Shown in pieces: positions 54,637-63,973 of a stretch of DNA of 64,000 nt. Where the stretch lies: contig NZ_JACJON010000046.1 in the NCBI RefSeq assembly GCF_014695585.1, positions 34,801 through 98,800 on the forward strand, given 5' to 3'. Position 1 is the stretch's first letter; each line of letters opens with the position of its first letter. The position numbers and the translations under genes are program-made. Origin of the DNA: Microcoleus sp. FACHB-831. Its GTDB lineage: Bacteria > Cyanobacteriota > Cyanobacteriia > Cyanobacteriales > FACHB-T130. A model generated the notes under the pieces. The model had not been told where the DNA came from. It worked only from the letters and a program-made list of their open reading frames with translations, and searched no databases.

Positions 54637-54917
54637 GAAATTAACGTTGCTTATAGTAGACGCTCCAAAAGTATTTTAATCGGCTGTTTTTTCTGCCTCC
54701 AGAAAACTATTGGGCTGTTTAATCTTACTAGCTCTCAAAGTATTACATTTCTATTTTTTTCGGAATCGCATATAAATTTATTCTCTTCGATATTCTACTC
54801 AATATCATTAGGAATATTTGCAAAGAAGTTATTGCCGATTTATTGTTTTATGTAATTGACATTTTTGACAATAGATTCTTAAGCATCCCAATTTTTTTCC
54901 ATTTGCCGCCTTGTGTA

Positions 54918-55618
54918 CTATTTACTAGGTGTTTTATTTTCTACCCAGAAACCCGCAGCATAGGAGTTGTTTTTACCATCGGCTCCTAGCGATCTAAAAC
55001 TAAAATTTGCATACGTTTATCAAAGCTTAGGATTTTCCTCCTAATCCTCAATATTTCTTCCTGTTGACTATGCTCGCAATTATTCAGTAGTTTATGAAGC
55101 GCTTGGAGAGGCGGTGGTATATCCTCATTGATATCTGTTTTTTGCTGCGTAATTTCTATTTGTAAAACTTTCCCAGTATCTACATCTTTTAGCTGTAAAT
55201 ATAAATTTTCTGTCTCTATCAAAATCTCACAACGTAAAAATTAAACAACTAGATGGTTATACTTTCTATCTGTAAAGTTATCTCTATGAAAACTTGGCGC
55301 GATCGCCACTAACCCGATGGGTTGTTCATAGTCTATTTCTTCGCTAAAGGGTTTTTCCTCACGCAAAGCATCATAATAACGAGTTAGCTGCTGAACAATA
55401 TATCTATCTTCAGTATTTTTCAACTCAACAACGACTAACTGTTTATTCTCACTCAGCCCTAAAATGTCACAAACTTGACCATTAATATAATATTGTCGCT
55501 TCAGACAAGTTAATCCAAATAGCTGCTGTAGATTAGCCCAAACAAAATCTTCTAGCGCCGCTTCACTCGCAAATTCCCACCCCGTACCTGTTTTCCTTAA
55601 ACCTGCGCCACTGAGCAT
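54918..55618 (-). pseudogene. NucS-like (PD-(D/E)xK) nuclease gene broken by an in-frame stop
   Basis: The first part (55618-55241, 125 codons) encodes a RecB/NucS-type nuclease core: CDILGLSENKQLVVVELKNT gives the D-(x)n-E-x-K motif, followed by IVQQLTRYYDALR. It stops at a TAA (55241-55243) directly after DNFTDRKYNHLVV. The same frame continues after this stop with FLRCEILIETENLYLQLKDVDTG and runs to 54986 (IRRKILSFDKRMQ). I recall intact relatives reading through this junction. A second break follows: the +1 frame then encodes SLGADGKNNSYAAGFWVENK and ends at 54918. The gene is thus a single reading frame with a nonsense mutation and a probable frameshift. The catalytic core is upstream of the stop. 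Confidence 0.7.
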
Positions 55619-56058
55619 TTTTACTTTACTTCAAAAGAATGCTACTCTTGGACTTCCCGCACCAAGAGCTAATGCTACTTTACAGAGCGATCGCCAAACG
55701 TATGCCGTTCGGTTGGCTCGCTTCCACCCTTTTATTCACCATTAAGTTTATTTGTCAATCTTTATTAGCAAAAATACTAACTCACCCGCGCCATTGCAGG
55801 TGGGCAAACATTATTTCCATTTTTGTTGCCCAAGATGCAACTACCAGGCCGATCGCTGGGTACTCTAAATTTAGCTACACCAGAACTCCATCCTGGGAAA
55901 TAGATCGCCGCTCTCAGAAATGTTACAATTGGTTACAAGCAAGCGCCCCGATTAAGAATCTTTTTGAAACACGGCCATAGTTGTAGCGATCGCAACTTCC
56001 TCACTACCGCAAAGTACCTTTGCCCTATCCCCTTCCTTATTAATCAAAGACCAGCGCT
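55619..56058. other. Spacer upstream of the sigma factor gene
   Basis: 440 bp between the divergent nuclease pseudogene and the sigma factor gene. It should carry the sigma factor promoter. A plus-strand frame at 55639-55980 contains a HIP1 site and common intergenic words and is not called a gene. Confidence 0.45.
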
Positions 56059-57015
56059 ATGAAAACTGCTCAAGCTTCAACAGACCTAGTACGCACCTAT
56101 CTGCGAGAAATTGGCCGCGTCCCCTTGCTGACCCACGAGCAGGAAATCGTCTTTGGAAAGCAAGTACAGCGCTTAACCAATTTGCAGGAAGTGAAAAATT
56201 CACTTCAAGAAGTGCTGGGTTATGAGCCAAGTTTAACAGATTGGGCACGTTCAGCAGGTATAGAAGAAACCGAGTTAAACAACGCGATCGCAGCAGGTGA
56301 AACAGCCAAGCGCAGAATGGTTGAAGCTAACTTGCGCTTAGTGGTTTCTGTAGCTAAAAAATATATAAAGCGCAACGTTGACCTGCTGGACTTGATCCAA
56401 GAAGGTACTATCGGTATGCAGCGCGGCGTCGAGAAATTTGACCCCACCAAAGGCTATCGGTTTTCAACATATGCTTATTGGTGGATAAGACAAGCAATAA
56501 CGCGGGCGATCGCAGAAAAAGGTCGCACAATTCGCCTCCCCATCCATATCACCGAAAAACTTAACAAAATTAAAAAAGCTCAACGCTACCTAGCTCAACA
56601 ACTGGGACGCGCCGCCACAGCAGCCGAACTCGCAGCCGAATTAGAGCTTACCCCCAAGCAGGTGCGCGAGTACCTAGAACGGGCGCGTCAACCACTATCT
56701 TTAGATTTGCGCGTTGGCGATAACCAAGATACAGAACTCGGAGAGTTGCTAGAAGATACTGGCCCCTCCCCAGAAGAATTTGCCACCCAGTCATCTCTGC
56801 AAGTCGATCTAGAGAAAATTATGGCAGATTTGACACCCCAGCAACGCGAAGTTTTGGCGCTGCGATTTGGTTTGGCTGATGGACAAGCCCTCACTCTCGC
56901 CAAGATTGGCGCAAGGCTAAATATTAGCCGGGAACGAGTGCGGCAAATTGAACGCGAAGCCCTATCCAAACTCCGCAAGCGCAAAGCAGACATGGGTGAA
57001 TATATTGCCAGCTAG
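56059..57015 (+). CDS. Group 2 RNA polymerase sigma-70 factor (SigB/SigD type)
   Basis: A 318-residue sigma factor lacking the long region 1.1 of the primary factor. Region 1.2 is [17 protein letters not shown]; region 2 includes [26 protein letters not shown] and the -10 recognition and melting part [17 protein letters not shown]; region 3 follows; region 4 ends in a helix-turn-helix ([21 protein letters not shown]). The length is the same as in SigD of Synechocystis, but I cannot separate SigB, SigD and SigE-like members by eye. Group 2 factors are nonessential and respond to light, redox, heat or nutrient stress. It is followed by a heptanucleotide repeat array. Confidence 0.93.
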   Translation: MKTAQASTDLVRTYLREIGRVPLLTHEQEIVFGKQVQRLTNLQEVKNSLQEVLGYEPSLTDWARSAGIEETELNNAIAAGETAKRRMVEANLRLVVSVAKKYIKRNVDLLDLIQEGTIGMQRGVEKFDPTKGYRFSTYAYWWIRQAITRAIAEKGRTIRLPIHITEKLNKIKKAQRYLAQQLGRAATAAELAAELELTPKQVREYLERARQPLSLDLRVGDNQDTELGELLEDTGPSPEEFATQSSLQVDLEKIMADLTPQQREVLALRFGLADGQALTLAKIGARLNISRERVRQIEREALSKLRKRKADMGEYIAS

Positions 57016-57054
57016 TTTGGCGCAAGGGATTTGAGCCTACTAGATGGGGATTGA

Positions 57055-57096
57055 GGACTCTTGACTCCGGACTCCGGACTCCGGACTTTGGACTTC
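57055..57096. repeat. GGACTCC heptanucleotide array after the sigma factor gene
   Basis: Six tandem 7-bp units (GGACTCT, TGACTCC, GGACTCC twice, GGACTTT, GGACTTC), flanked by GATGGGGATT and AATCCCC, which are partly complementary. Same unit as at 51820-51854. Confidence 0.8.
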
Positions 57097-57306
57097 TAAT
57101 CCCCACTACCTTGGCGAATAAATACGCCGCTTGAGGTACGGTTGCGCTCACTCCACAGCTAGAGGGAGCCTGTTACATTAAGTTATACAAAGGTTAATAA
57201 CTCTAAAAGCAAACATCCGAGTTAACTACAACAACCAGCAGATTAGCGGCTACTCCCTGGATCTCAAATTGGAGGCTGCTGTCGCTACCAAGTAGGGAGG
57301 TTTAAG

Positions 57307-57645
57307 GTGAATAACCAATCAAATCGAGTTTCAGAGTTCTTTGATAGCGATTCGGAAGGCAGCAACGTGCTGTGGCAATATGTCCAATCCATGAGTCCAG
57401 AGACAATCGCCCAACTCTCAAAGCCATCTTCTTCTGAAGTGTTTCAAGTAATGGAACGCAATATTGTAGGGTTGTTGGGTAATCTGCCTCCAGAGCATTT
57501 CGGTGTTACAGTTACCACCAATCGCGAGAATCTGGGGCGTCTTTTGGCCTCTGCTATGATTAGTGGCTACTTCCTGCACAACGCTGAACAACGCATGGCG
57601 TTTGAAAAATCTTTGCAATCGGCTTCCGACAGCCCACGCTTATAA
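57307..57645 (+). CDS. DUF760 protein
   Basis: A 112-residue helical protein. It has a short polar start, then LWQYVQSMSPETIAQLSKPS and VFQVMERNIVGLLGNLPPEHFGVTVTTNRENLGRLLASAMISGYFLHNAEQR, the core of DUF760, known from cyanobacteria and plastids. In other organisms members occur as regulators of photosynthetic stoichiometry or have no known role; none can be claimed here. The start is GTG at 57307 with GGGAGG eight bases before it. A terminator hairpin follows. Confidence 0.9.
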   Translation: MNNQSNRVSEFFDSDSEGSNVLWQYVQSMSPETIAQLSKPSSSEVFQVMERNIVGLLGNLPPEHFGVTVTTNRENLGRLLASAMISGYFLHNAEQRMAFEKSLQSASDSPRL

Positions 57646-57705
57646 AGCCTAGTTCTTGTAGAGATGATTATAAGCTCGTGTCTACAAGAAATTTCTATCA
57701 AAGAC

Positions 57706-57737
57706 ACTCGGCAGATTGATTTTCCAATCTGCCGAGT
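57706..57737 (+). terminator. Terminator of the DUF760 gene
   Basis: Perfect 13-bp arms (ACTCGGCAGATTG, 57706-57718, with 57725-57737) and a 6-nt loop, 61 bp after the stop, followed by a T-rich stretch (TCTGCTATTTT). Confidence 0.65.
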
Positions 57738-57842
57738 TCTGCTATTTTGGTTATTTGTTGGTGATTGGCTCCATCATGTTTCCCTGCAAACGGGGTATAA
57801 AAGCAGGGTTAACCAATGGCCAATAACTAATAGTTAACAAAT

Positions 57843-58286
57843 ATGAATGAAAAGCTTTCCCCTTTTCCGCATAAGTCAATCGGCGTCGCCGTCATTTGGA
57901 ACGATGAAGGGCAAATTTTAATTGACAAGAGACGCCCCGAAGGACTGATGGGCGGGCTTTGGGAATTTCCAGGTGGCAAAATAGAACCTGGTGAAACGGT
58001 TGTTGAGTGTATTAAACGAGAAATTTTAGAGGAGTTAGGGATTGAAATAGAAGTGGGCGATCGCTTGCTGGCTATCAACCACATTTACTCGCACTTTAGC
58101 GTTACCCTGAACGTACATCACTGTCGCCATCTTAGTGGCGTTCCCCAACCCATCGAATGCGATGAAATCCGCTGGGTAAGGTTAGATGACCTCGATAGTT
58201 ATGCTTTTCCTGAAGCCAATTTCCAGATTATCGACGCCCTGCGCCAGTTTTCACCTAACAACTTCAGCGATAAACCGGGAGGGTGA
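57843..58286 (+). CDS. mutT: MutT-type Nudix hydrolase (8-oxo-dGTP diphosphatase)
   Basis: A 147-residue Nudix enzyme. The 23-residue Nudix box runs from GGKIEPGE through REILEELGI and fits G-5x-E-7x-R-E-U-x-E-E-x-G-U. The flanking sequence (LIDKRRPEGLMGGLWEFPGG and the later EIRWVRLDDLDSYAFP) is that of MutT proteins that hydrolyse oxidised guanine nucleotides such as 8-oxo-dGTP. Its last 23 bp overlap the 3' end of sasA on the opposite strand. Confidence 0.92.
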   Translation: MNEKLSPFPHKSIGVAVIWNDEGQILIDKRRPEGLMGGLWEFPGGKIEPGETVVECIKREILEELGIEIEVGDRLLAINHIYSHFSVTLNVHHCRHLSGVPQPIECDEIRWVRLDDLDSYAFPEANFQIIDALRQFSPNNFSDKPGG

Positions 58287-59439
58287 AGTGAAAACAGCTG
58301 CCTTGATTGCCAGGAGAATCGACCCAAATGTGACCGTAGTGTGCGCGGATGATGCGCTGACATAGACCTAAGCCTAGCCCGTAGCCATTTTTAGCTTCAT
58401 CTCGCTTTAGCCGAAAGTGGTCTTCAAAGACGCGATCGCGATTCTCCGCTGGGATACCCGGCCCATTATCGAACACGCTCACCTGAATTTTTTGTGTCGT
58501 CCGGTGCAAAATTGAGATCTGAATCGTCCCTTCTTCCGGAGTATATTTAATCGCATTGTCTAGCAAATTCACAATTACCTGCCGCACTCGCTCTCTATCT
58601 GCATACACAGTCGGCAAGTCATTAGGAATATCTGTCACCAAGCGTTGTGATTTTACCTTAAATTGCTCCTTCATCTGAGCAATCACATCCCAGCACAGTT
58701 CCCCTATCTCTAATTTGTGCGGTTGAATGTGTAATTCGGCACTGGTTCCCCTAGCGGCTTCCAGAATATCTACAATTAATCTGTCCATAGCACGGATTTG
58801 GCTCCGCGCCTGCTTAATTAATTGCTCCATCAGTGCTGGTGACAACCGCGTATTACCGCTATTAGGCGGCTGTTGAATAATTTCTATGGTTTCCAACGCT
58901 AGAGAAGCCGCAGTTAAAGGACTACGCAAGTCATGTGCTAAAAGCGCGATAACCCGGTCTTTAAAGTTCAGCTGCTCTTCAAGTTCTTCTTTTTCTTTCT
59001 GAAGACGAAACACTTCGTCGGATAGCTGAATCAGTTCTGCCGAATGAGCAACAGAACGAATTCTAGTGTCCGATGAGCTATTCTGCTGCTGTAAGTTAGG
59101 CTCCACATTGTTTGCAGACTCGTATTGCTCAACGCTGGTTTGCCAGCGCGGCCACAGGTTCTGTAGTTGGACGACTAAATTACTACCAGCGAGTGCCTGT
59201 CTAGGAGCGGGATGGATTTTAATCAGAGCTGGGGTAGCGACAATTTTGAAGTGTTCAGCTAAATAAGGCTCTTCACCCACCTCGACTACCTGAAGTTCAA
59301 AGCTATTATCTGCCTTGATCTGCTCCAGATAACTGTAAATTTGCTGGAGCTGTTTGCGCGAACTAGGACGATCATCGACAAACAGCAGTAGCTGTAACGA
59401 CGCTTCGGAAGATGTAGGAGATCCTGAAGCTGCCTGCAT
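58264..59439 (-). CDS. sasA: Clock-output histidine kinase SasA
   Basis: About 391 residues. The N-terminal 100 residues form a KaiB-like thioredoxin fold (LQLLLFVDDRPSSRKQLQQI, then PALIKIHP). A coiled coil (QLSDEVFRLQKEKEELEEQL) leads to the dimerisation and phosphotransfer domain with the phosphorylated His in ALLAHDLRSPLTAAS. The ATP-binding part shows VIVNLLDNAIKYTPEEG, FDNGPGIP and GYGLGLGLCQRI. SasA binds KaiC and phosphorylates RpaA to carry clock timing to gene expression. The ATG at 59439 is chosen; a TTG at 59466 is possible. Kai genes and rpaA are not in the window. The 3' end overlaps mutT. Confidence 0.95.
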   Translation of the reverse strand: MQAASGSPTSSEASLQLLLFVDDRPSSRKQLQQIYSYLEQIKADNSFELQVVEVGEEPYLAEHFKIVATPALIKIHPAPRQALAGSNLVVQLQNLWPRWQTSVEQYESANNVEPNLQQQNSSSDTRIRSVAHSAELIQLSDEVFRLQKEKEELEEQLNFKDRVIALLAHDLRSPLTAASLALETIEIIQQPPNSGNTRLSPALMEQLIKQARSQIRAMDRLIVDILEAARGTSAELHIQPHKLEIGELCWDVIAQMKEQFKVKSQRLVTDIPNDLPTVYADRERVRQVIVNLLDNAIKYTPEEGTIQISILHRTTQKIQVSVFDNGPGIPAENRDRVFEDHFRLKRDEAKNGYGLGLGLCQRIIRAHYGHIWVDSPGNQGSCFHFTLPVYR

Positions 59440-59675
59440 TAAATCTGGTTTCAGCACTAGGGACAAACCGATAACGCTTTGGGCAAAAGTGGGATTGACT
59501 GTATGTGGCAGAAAATACTTACTTCTTTTAAATTTAATCTTTATTTCATCATTTTGACAGTCTAAGATGTGGCTTAGTTTATTTTTACACCTGTATCATA
59601 CAATCTTAAAATATTGTAAAAGTTTTTCCAGCTACAGTTGGTGTCAGTTCTACATCCACCCCCACCCGAATCACT

Positions 59676-61265
59676 ATGGCTATTGGCTACCTCGCGCTTG
59701 TCCTTCACGCCCACTTGCCTTTCGTCCGCCATCCTGAAAGTGACTATGTTCTGGAAGAAGAATGGCTGTTTGAGGCCATTACAGAAACCTATATTCCCCT
59801 CTTACACGTATTTGAAGGCTTAAAGCGGGATGGCGTTGACTTCAAAATGACTATGAGCATGACACCACCTTTGGTGTCAATGCTGCGCGATCCATTGCTC
59901 CAAGACCGCTACGACGATCACTTAGCAAAATTGGAAGAACTGGCTGAGTTAGAAGTTGAGCATAACGCGCATAACGGCCACATACGCTACCTAGCCGAAC
60001 ATTATGCCACTGAGTTTAATACTATTCGCCAAACCTGGGAACGTTATAACCGGGACTTGATAACGGCCTTTAAGCAATTCTTAGACAGTAACAACCTAGA
60101 GATCATTACCTGTGGCGCAACTCACGGCTACTTACCGCTGATGAAGATGTACCCCCAAGCGGTATGGGCGCAAATCCAGGTTGCTTGCGAACACTATGAG
60201 CAAAATTTTGGCCGTCCGCCTAAAGGAATTTGGTTGCCAGAATGTGCTTATTATGAAGGGCTAGAGCGGATGCTGGCGGATGCTGGTCTGCGTTATTTCC
60301 TCACAGATGGTCACGGCATTCTTTATGCGCGCCCTCGCCCCCGCTTTGGCAGCTATGCGCCCATTTTTACTGAAAGTGGAGTTGCAGCTTTTGGTCGCGA
60401 TCACGAGTCTTCCCAGCAGGTTTGGTCGTCTGAAGTCGGATATCCCGGTGCGGCAGAATATCGGGAGTTTTATAAAGATTTGGGCTGGGAAGCAGAATAT
60501 GAGTATATTAAGCCCTACATCATGCCTAATGGCCAGCGCAAGAACACTGGTATTAAATACCACAAGATTACAGGACGCGGCTTGGGTTTAGGTGATAAAC
60601 AACTTTACGATCCATATTGGGCGCGGGAAAAGGCTGCCGAACACGCTGGAAATTTCGTGTATAACAGGGAGCGCCAAGTTGAACATCTTAAGGGCATTAT
60701 GGATCGCCCTCCAATTATAGTTTCGCCCTACGATGCCGAGTTATTTGGTCATTGGTGGTATGAAGGCCCCTGGTTTATAGATTACTTGTTCCGCAAGTCT
60801 TGGTATGACCAAGGTACTTATCAGATGACCCACTTGGCGGATTATTTAAAAGAAAATCCTACTCAGCAAGTGTGTCGTCCTTCCCAGTCGAGTTGGGGTT
60901 ACAAGGGTTTCCACGAGTATTGGCTCAATGAAACCAACGCCTGGATTTATCAATATTTGCACAAAGCCGCAGAGCGGATGATTGAGCTAGGACGGCGGGA
61001 ACCAGCGGATGAATTGGAGTGGAAAGCACTCAACCAAGCGGCGCGGGAACTGCTACTGGCGCAATCTTCAGACTGGGCATTTATTATGCGGACGGGGACG
61101 ATGGTTCCGTATGCAGTGCGAAGAACGCGATCGCACCTCATGCGCTTCAACAAAATCTACGATGACATTCAAGTTGGCAAAATTGACAGCGGTTGGTTAG
61201 AAAAAGTAGAGGAAATCGACAACATCTTCCCCGAAATTAACTATCGCGTTTATCGACCCCTTTAA
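59676..61265 (+). CDS. GH57 1,4-alpha-glucan branching enzyme
   Basis: A 529-residue glycoside hydrolase family 57 protein with a C-terminal DUF1957 domain, full length. The start IGYLALVLHAHLPFVRHPE is the family signature. The catalytic nucleophile Glu189 is in WLPECAYYEG and the acid/base Asp353 is in SPYDAELFGHWWYEG; HGILY and a flexible loop are also present. GH57 branching enzymes form alpha-1,6 branches in glycogen or amylopectin-like polymer; substrate use was not tested here. It is divergent from sasA, which controls energy metabolism timing, though that link is only positional. A hairpin follows the gene. Confidence 0.92.
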   Translation: MAIGYLALVLHAHLPFVRHPESDYVLEEEWLFEAITETYIPLLHVFEGLKRDGVDFKMTMSMTPPLVSMLRDPLLQDRYDDHLAKLEELAELEVEHNAHNGHIRYLAEHYATEFNTIRQTWERYNRDLITAFKQFLDSNNLEIITCGATHGYLPLMKMYPQAVWAQIQVACEHYEQNFGRPPKGIWLPECAYYEGLERMLADAGLRYFLTDGHGILYARPRPRFGSYAPIFTESGVAAFGRDHESSQQVWSSEVGYPGAAEYREFYKDLGWEAEYEYIKPYIMPNGQRKNTGIKYHKITGRGLGLGDKQLYDPYWAREKAAEHAGNFVYNRERQVEHLKGIMDRPPIIVSPYDAELFGHWWYEGPWFIDYLFRKSWYDQGTYQMTHLADYLKENPTQQVCRPSQSSWGYKGFHEYWLNETNAWIYQYLHKAAERMIELGRREPADELEWKALNQAARELLLAQSSDWAFIMRTGTMVPYAVRRTRSHLMRFNKIYDDIQVGKIDSGWLEKVEEIDNIFPEINYRVYRPL

Positions 61266-61272
61266 TAGAATA

Positions 61273-61292
61273 GGGTGGGCAACTTCCCACCC
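61273..61292 (+). terminator. GC hairpin after the branching enzyme gene
   Basis: Perfect arms GGGTGGG (61273-61279) and CCCACCC (61286-61292) around a 6-nt loop, 7 bp after the stop. No T-run. It may protect the 3' end or terminate inefficiently. Confidence 0.45.
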
Positions 61293-61393
61293 AGCCACGT
61301 CCGACAATGCAGGTGATTCTGGAATCGCTACCTCCTGCCTCGTAGATCCTATGCAGGCAGGTAAGAATTTTTAGAAAACCTGGAGGTCAGCTC

Positions 61394-62479
61394 GTGGGTC
61401 TTTTTGACAATCTTCGCGGTCAATTTCTAGATGTCATCGAATGGTTAGACTCCACCAACGACACTATTGTTTACCGCTTCGAGCGCTACAACAATGAAAT
61501 TAAACAAGGCGCTAAACTGACGGTGCGACCCGGCCAAGTCGCAGTATTCGTCAACGAAGGTCATGTGGCAGATGTGTTCGAGCCGGGAATGTACGAACTA
61601 TATACCCGCAACTTGCCTATCCTCAGTACGCTGAAAGCTTGGCCTTATGGCTTCAATTCTCCGTTTAAGGCAGAAGTCTACTTTTTTAGCACGAGAGTCT
61701 TTACTAATTTAAAGTGGGGAACTTCCAACCCCATTACCGTGCGCGATCCTGAACTAGGCCCGGTGCGGTTGCGGGCTTATGGGAACTACAGTATTAGAGT
61801 TGCTGACCCAGCAGAAATATTAAAGCAACTTGTCAGCACCGATGGTTTGTTTCAAGTTGATGAGGTCAGCGATAACCTCCGCAATATGATCTTGACTGGC
61901 TTTGCCACTTGGCTTGGTACAAGCAAAATTTCTTTATATGACTTTGCCGCCCACTATCGGGAGATGGGCAATAACATCCGCAGCGCTATGCAGCCGGAAA
62001 TGCAAAGCTTCGGGTTAGAACTAACCCAGTTGTTGATCGAAAATATCTCCCTACCCCCTGAAGTTGAGGAAGCGCTCGATAAGCGAACGTCGATGGGGAT
62101 TCTGGGGAATATGCAGCAATATGCCCAGTTTCAGGCTGCTAACGCTATAGAGCATTCGGCTAAAAACCCAGGCGGTGGCAATCAGGCTCTAGATTTTGGT
62201 GTTGGGATTGCAATGGGTCAGCAGTTGACGGGGACGATGCAACAGCAATCTCCCCAAACGCCGCCGCCGCCACCGCCACAAATTCAGTGGTATATGTCGC
62301 GCAACGGTCAGCAGATGGGGCCGTTTGCGGCAAATCAGTTGCTCCAAGAAGGTTTGACGGCTCAAACGTATGTGTGGCGTGCTGGTCAGGATGGTTGGAA
62401 GTATGCTTCGGAAGTGCCGGATCTAGCTTTGTTGCTGGGTTCTACGCCGCCGCCACCGCCAGTTGGATTGGGGGATTGA
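61394..62479 (+). CDS. SPFH-domain protein with C-terminal GYF_2 domain (YdjI-like)
   Basis: A 361-residue protein. The first 255 residues form an SPFH-type domain (VRPGQVAVFVNEGHVADVFEPG, then RLRAYGNYSIRVADP) with helices towards residue 255, as in Bacillus YdjI. A proline-rich linker (PPPPPPQ) leads to a GYF_2 domain at about 296-345 (WYMSRNGQQMGPFAANQLLQEG, WRAGQDGWKYA). GYF domains bind proline-rich sequences, so it may bind itself or a partner. It has no signal peptide. The start is GTG at 61394 with GGAGG ten bases before. The next gene encodes a zinc-ribbon membrane protein. Confidence 0.88.
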   Translation: MGLFDNLRGQFLDVIEWLDSTNDTIVYRFERYNNEIKQGAKLTVRPGQVAVFVNEGHVADVFEPGMYELYTRNLPILSTLKAWPYGFNSPFKAEVYFFSTRVFTNLKWGTSNPITVRDPELGPVRLRAYGNYSIRVADPAEILKQLVSTDGLFQVDEVSDNLRNMILTGFATWLGTSKISLYDFAAHYREMGNNIRSAMQPEMQSFGLELTQLLIENISLPPEVEEALDKRTSMGILGNMQQYAQFQAANAIEHSAKNPGGGNQALDFGVGIAMGQQLTGTMQQQSPQTPPPPPPQIQWYMSRNGQQMGPFAANQLLQEGLTAQTYVWRAGQDGWKYASEVPDLALLLGSTPPPPPVGLGD

Positions 62480-62750
62480 GAAAGAATCTTGCACCTTTAT
62501 CTAATAAAACCCGGACTTGGGGGCCTCCCTCCAAACCCCCTCGGCCTGAGAGTTGTGTTTAATTGCTGAAAAATAGGCAATTTAGGGGTAGATTCCAAAG
62601 CATCTCCCGATGAAAGCTGTGCCTATTTGTGAGGCTATATTGCCCAACCACAAAGGTTTAAGGGAGTATTTGGGTTAGGGGTAAGGGCTGAGGGTGGAAA
62701 TGAGGTAGATAAAGAGTTTACCTCTACTTGTAAGCGATCGCATCCTATCA

Positions 62751-63866
62751 ATGAATACTCCAAAACCACAAGCTAAACAATTTCCCTGTCCCAGTTGCGG
62801 AGCTAATTTGCAGTTCAACCCCCAAGGCGGTAAGCTGAAATGTCCTTACTGCGGCTGGGAAGATGCAATTCCCCAGAGTGCCGAACAGGTAGAGGAACGT
62901 TCTTATGATGAATACCTCAACACTAACCGCAGTCAACTTGCCACTTTATCTGCAACGGCTATGGAAGTTGCTTGCTCTAATTGTGGAGCAAGTGTAACTT
63001 TTGAGCCTCCCCATGTAGCTGGTCAATGTCCATTTTGTGCGGCTGCTATTGTGGCGCAACCTAAAATGGCCGACCCAACTGTCGCACCAGAAGGTATTGT
63101 GCCTTTTACTGTTGGTAGCAAGGCGGCTAGAGAAAATATTAAACGCTGGATTGGCAGTCGCTGGTTTGCACCAACTGAGTTAAAGCAGTTGGCGCAACAA
63201 GAAAAAATTCAAGGGGTTTATTTGCCTTTTTGGACTTACGATACTTATACTGTCAGCCACTACACTGGCGATCGCGGCGACTATTATTATGTAACTGAAA
63301 CGTATACGGAAACTAACGGTGAGGGGGCGACGGAAACTAAAACTCGTGAGGTGAGACACACCCGTTGGTACTGGGTTTCTGGCAAAGTGGATCGCTTTTT
63401 TGACGATATTTTAATTCCAGGGACGAAGTTAGTTAATACGGATCGCCTGGATGCTCTGCAACCTTGGAACCTCAAGGACTCGCTACGCCCCTACGATCCA
63501 TCTTATCTGGCAGGATTTGAGGCGCAGCGATCGCAGGTTGCCCTAGACGAAGGGTTTGAAACTGCTAAACATATTATGGCAGGTTCGATTGATGCTGATG
63601 TGCGCTACGACATTGGCGGCGATGAACAGCGGGTTAATAATATTTCGACTGCTTACAGTGCGATTACTTTTAAGCATATTTTGCTCCCTGTATGGATTTC
63701 TGCCTATCGTTATCGCAACAAGTCATACCAAGTAATGGTGAATGCAATTACTGGTGAAATTCACGGCGATCGCCCGTATAGTGTTTGGAAAATTAGTGCC
63801 GCTGTAATTGCTAGTTTTGCTGTCGTTGGCGCGATCGCTTACTTTATCTGGAAAGCACATAATTGA
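62751..63866 (+). CDS. Double zinc-ribbon membrane protein (YdjG/TFIIB-type zinc finger-like)
   Basis: A 371-residue protein. Two zinc ribbons lie in the first 100 residues: CPSCGANLQF with CPYCGWED, and CSNCGASVTF with CPFCAAAI, each a CxxC pair. The middle is a beta-rich domain with YLPFWTYDTYT and a Thr/Glu-rich loop, and a segment of Trp, Tyr and Arg residues (RHTRWYWVSG). One transmembrane helix closes the chain at about 347-367 (ISAAVIASFAVVGAIAYFIW). It resembles the membrane zinc-ribbon partner of YdjI in the Bacillus PspA locus; that pairing is inferred from the neighbour. It follows the SPFH-GYF gene by 271 bp on the same strand. Confidence 0.83.
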   Translation: MNTPKPQAKQFPCPSCGANLQFNPQGGKLKCPYCGWEDAIPQSAEQVEERSYDEYLNTNRSQLATLSATAMEVACSNCGASVTFEPPHVAGQCPFCAAAIVAQPKMADPTVAPEGIVPFTVGSKAARENIKRWIGSRWFAPTELKQLAQQEKIQGVYLPFWTYDTYTVSHYTGDRGDYYYVTETYTETNGEGATETKTREVRHTRWYWVSGKVDRFFDDILIPGTKLVNTDRLDALQPWNLKDSLRPYDPSYLAGFEAQRSQVALDEGFETAKHIMAGSIDADVRYDIGGDEQRVNNISTAYSAITFKHILLPVWISAYRYRNKSYQVMVNAITGEIHGDRPYSVWKISAAVIASFAVVGAIAYFIWKAHN

Positions 63867-63973
63867 AGAACAAAACACGCTTTATCACCCACATTCCGCA
63901 CCCACAACTGTCACACATCAGCAAAAGGGGATGGAAGAGTACAAATGAACTAATGAGAAACCAGAATAAACAG

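Noticed and set aside
55639..55980. 113-codon plus-strand frame upstream of the sigma factor
   Set aside because: Contains a HIP1 site and words common in intergenic DNA, no ribosome binding site, no domain; more likely promoter region.
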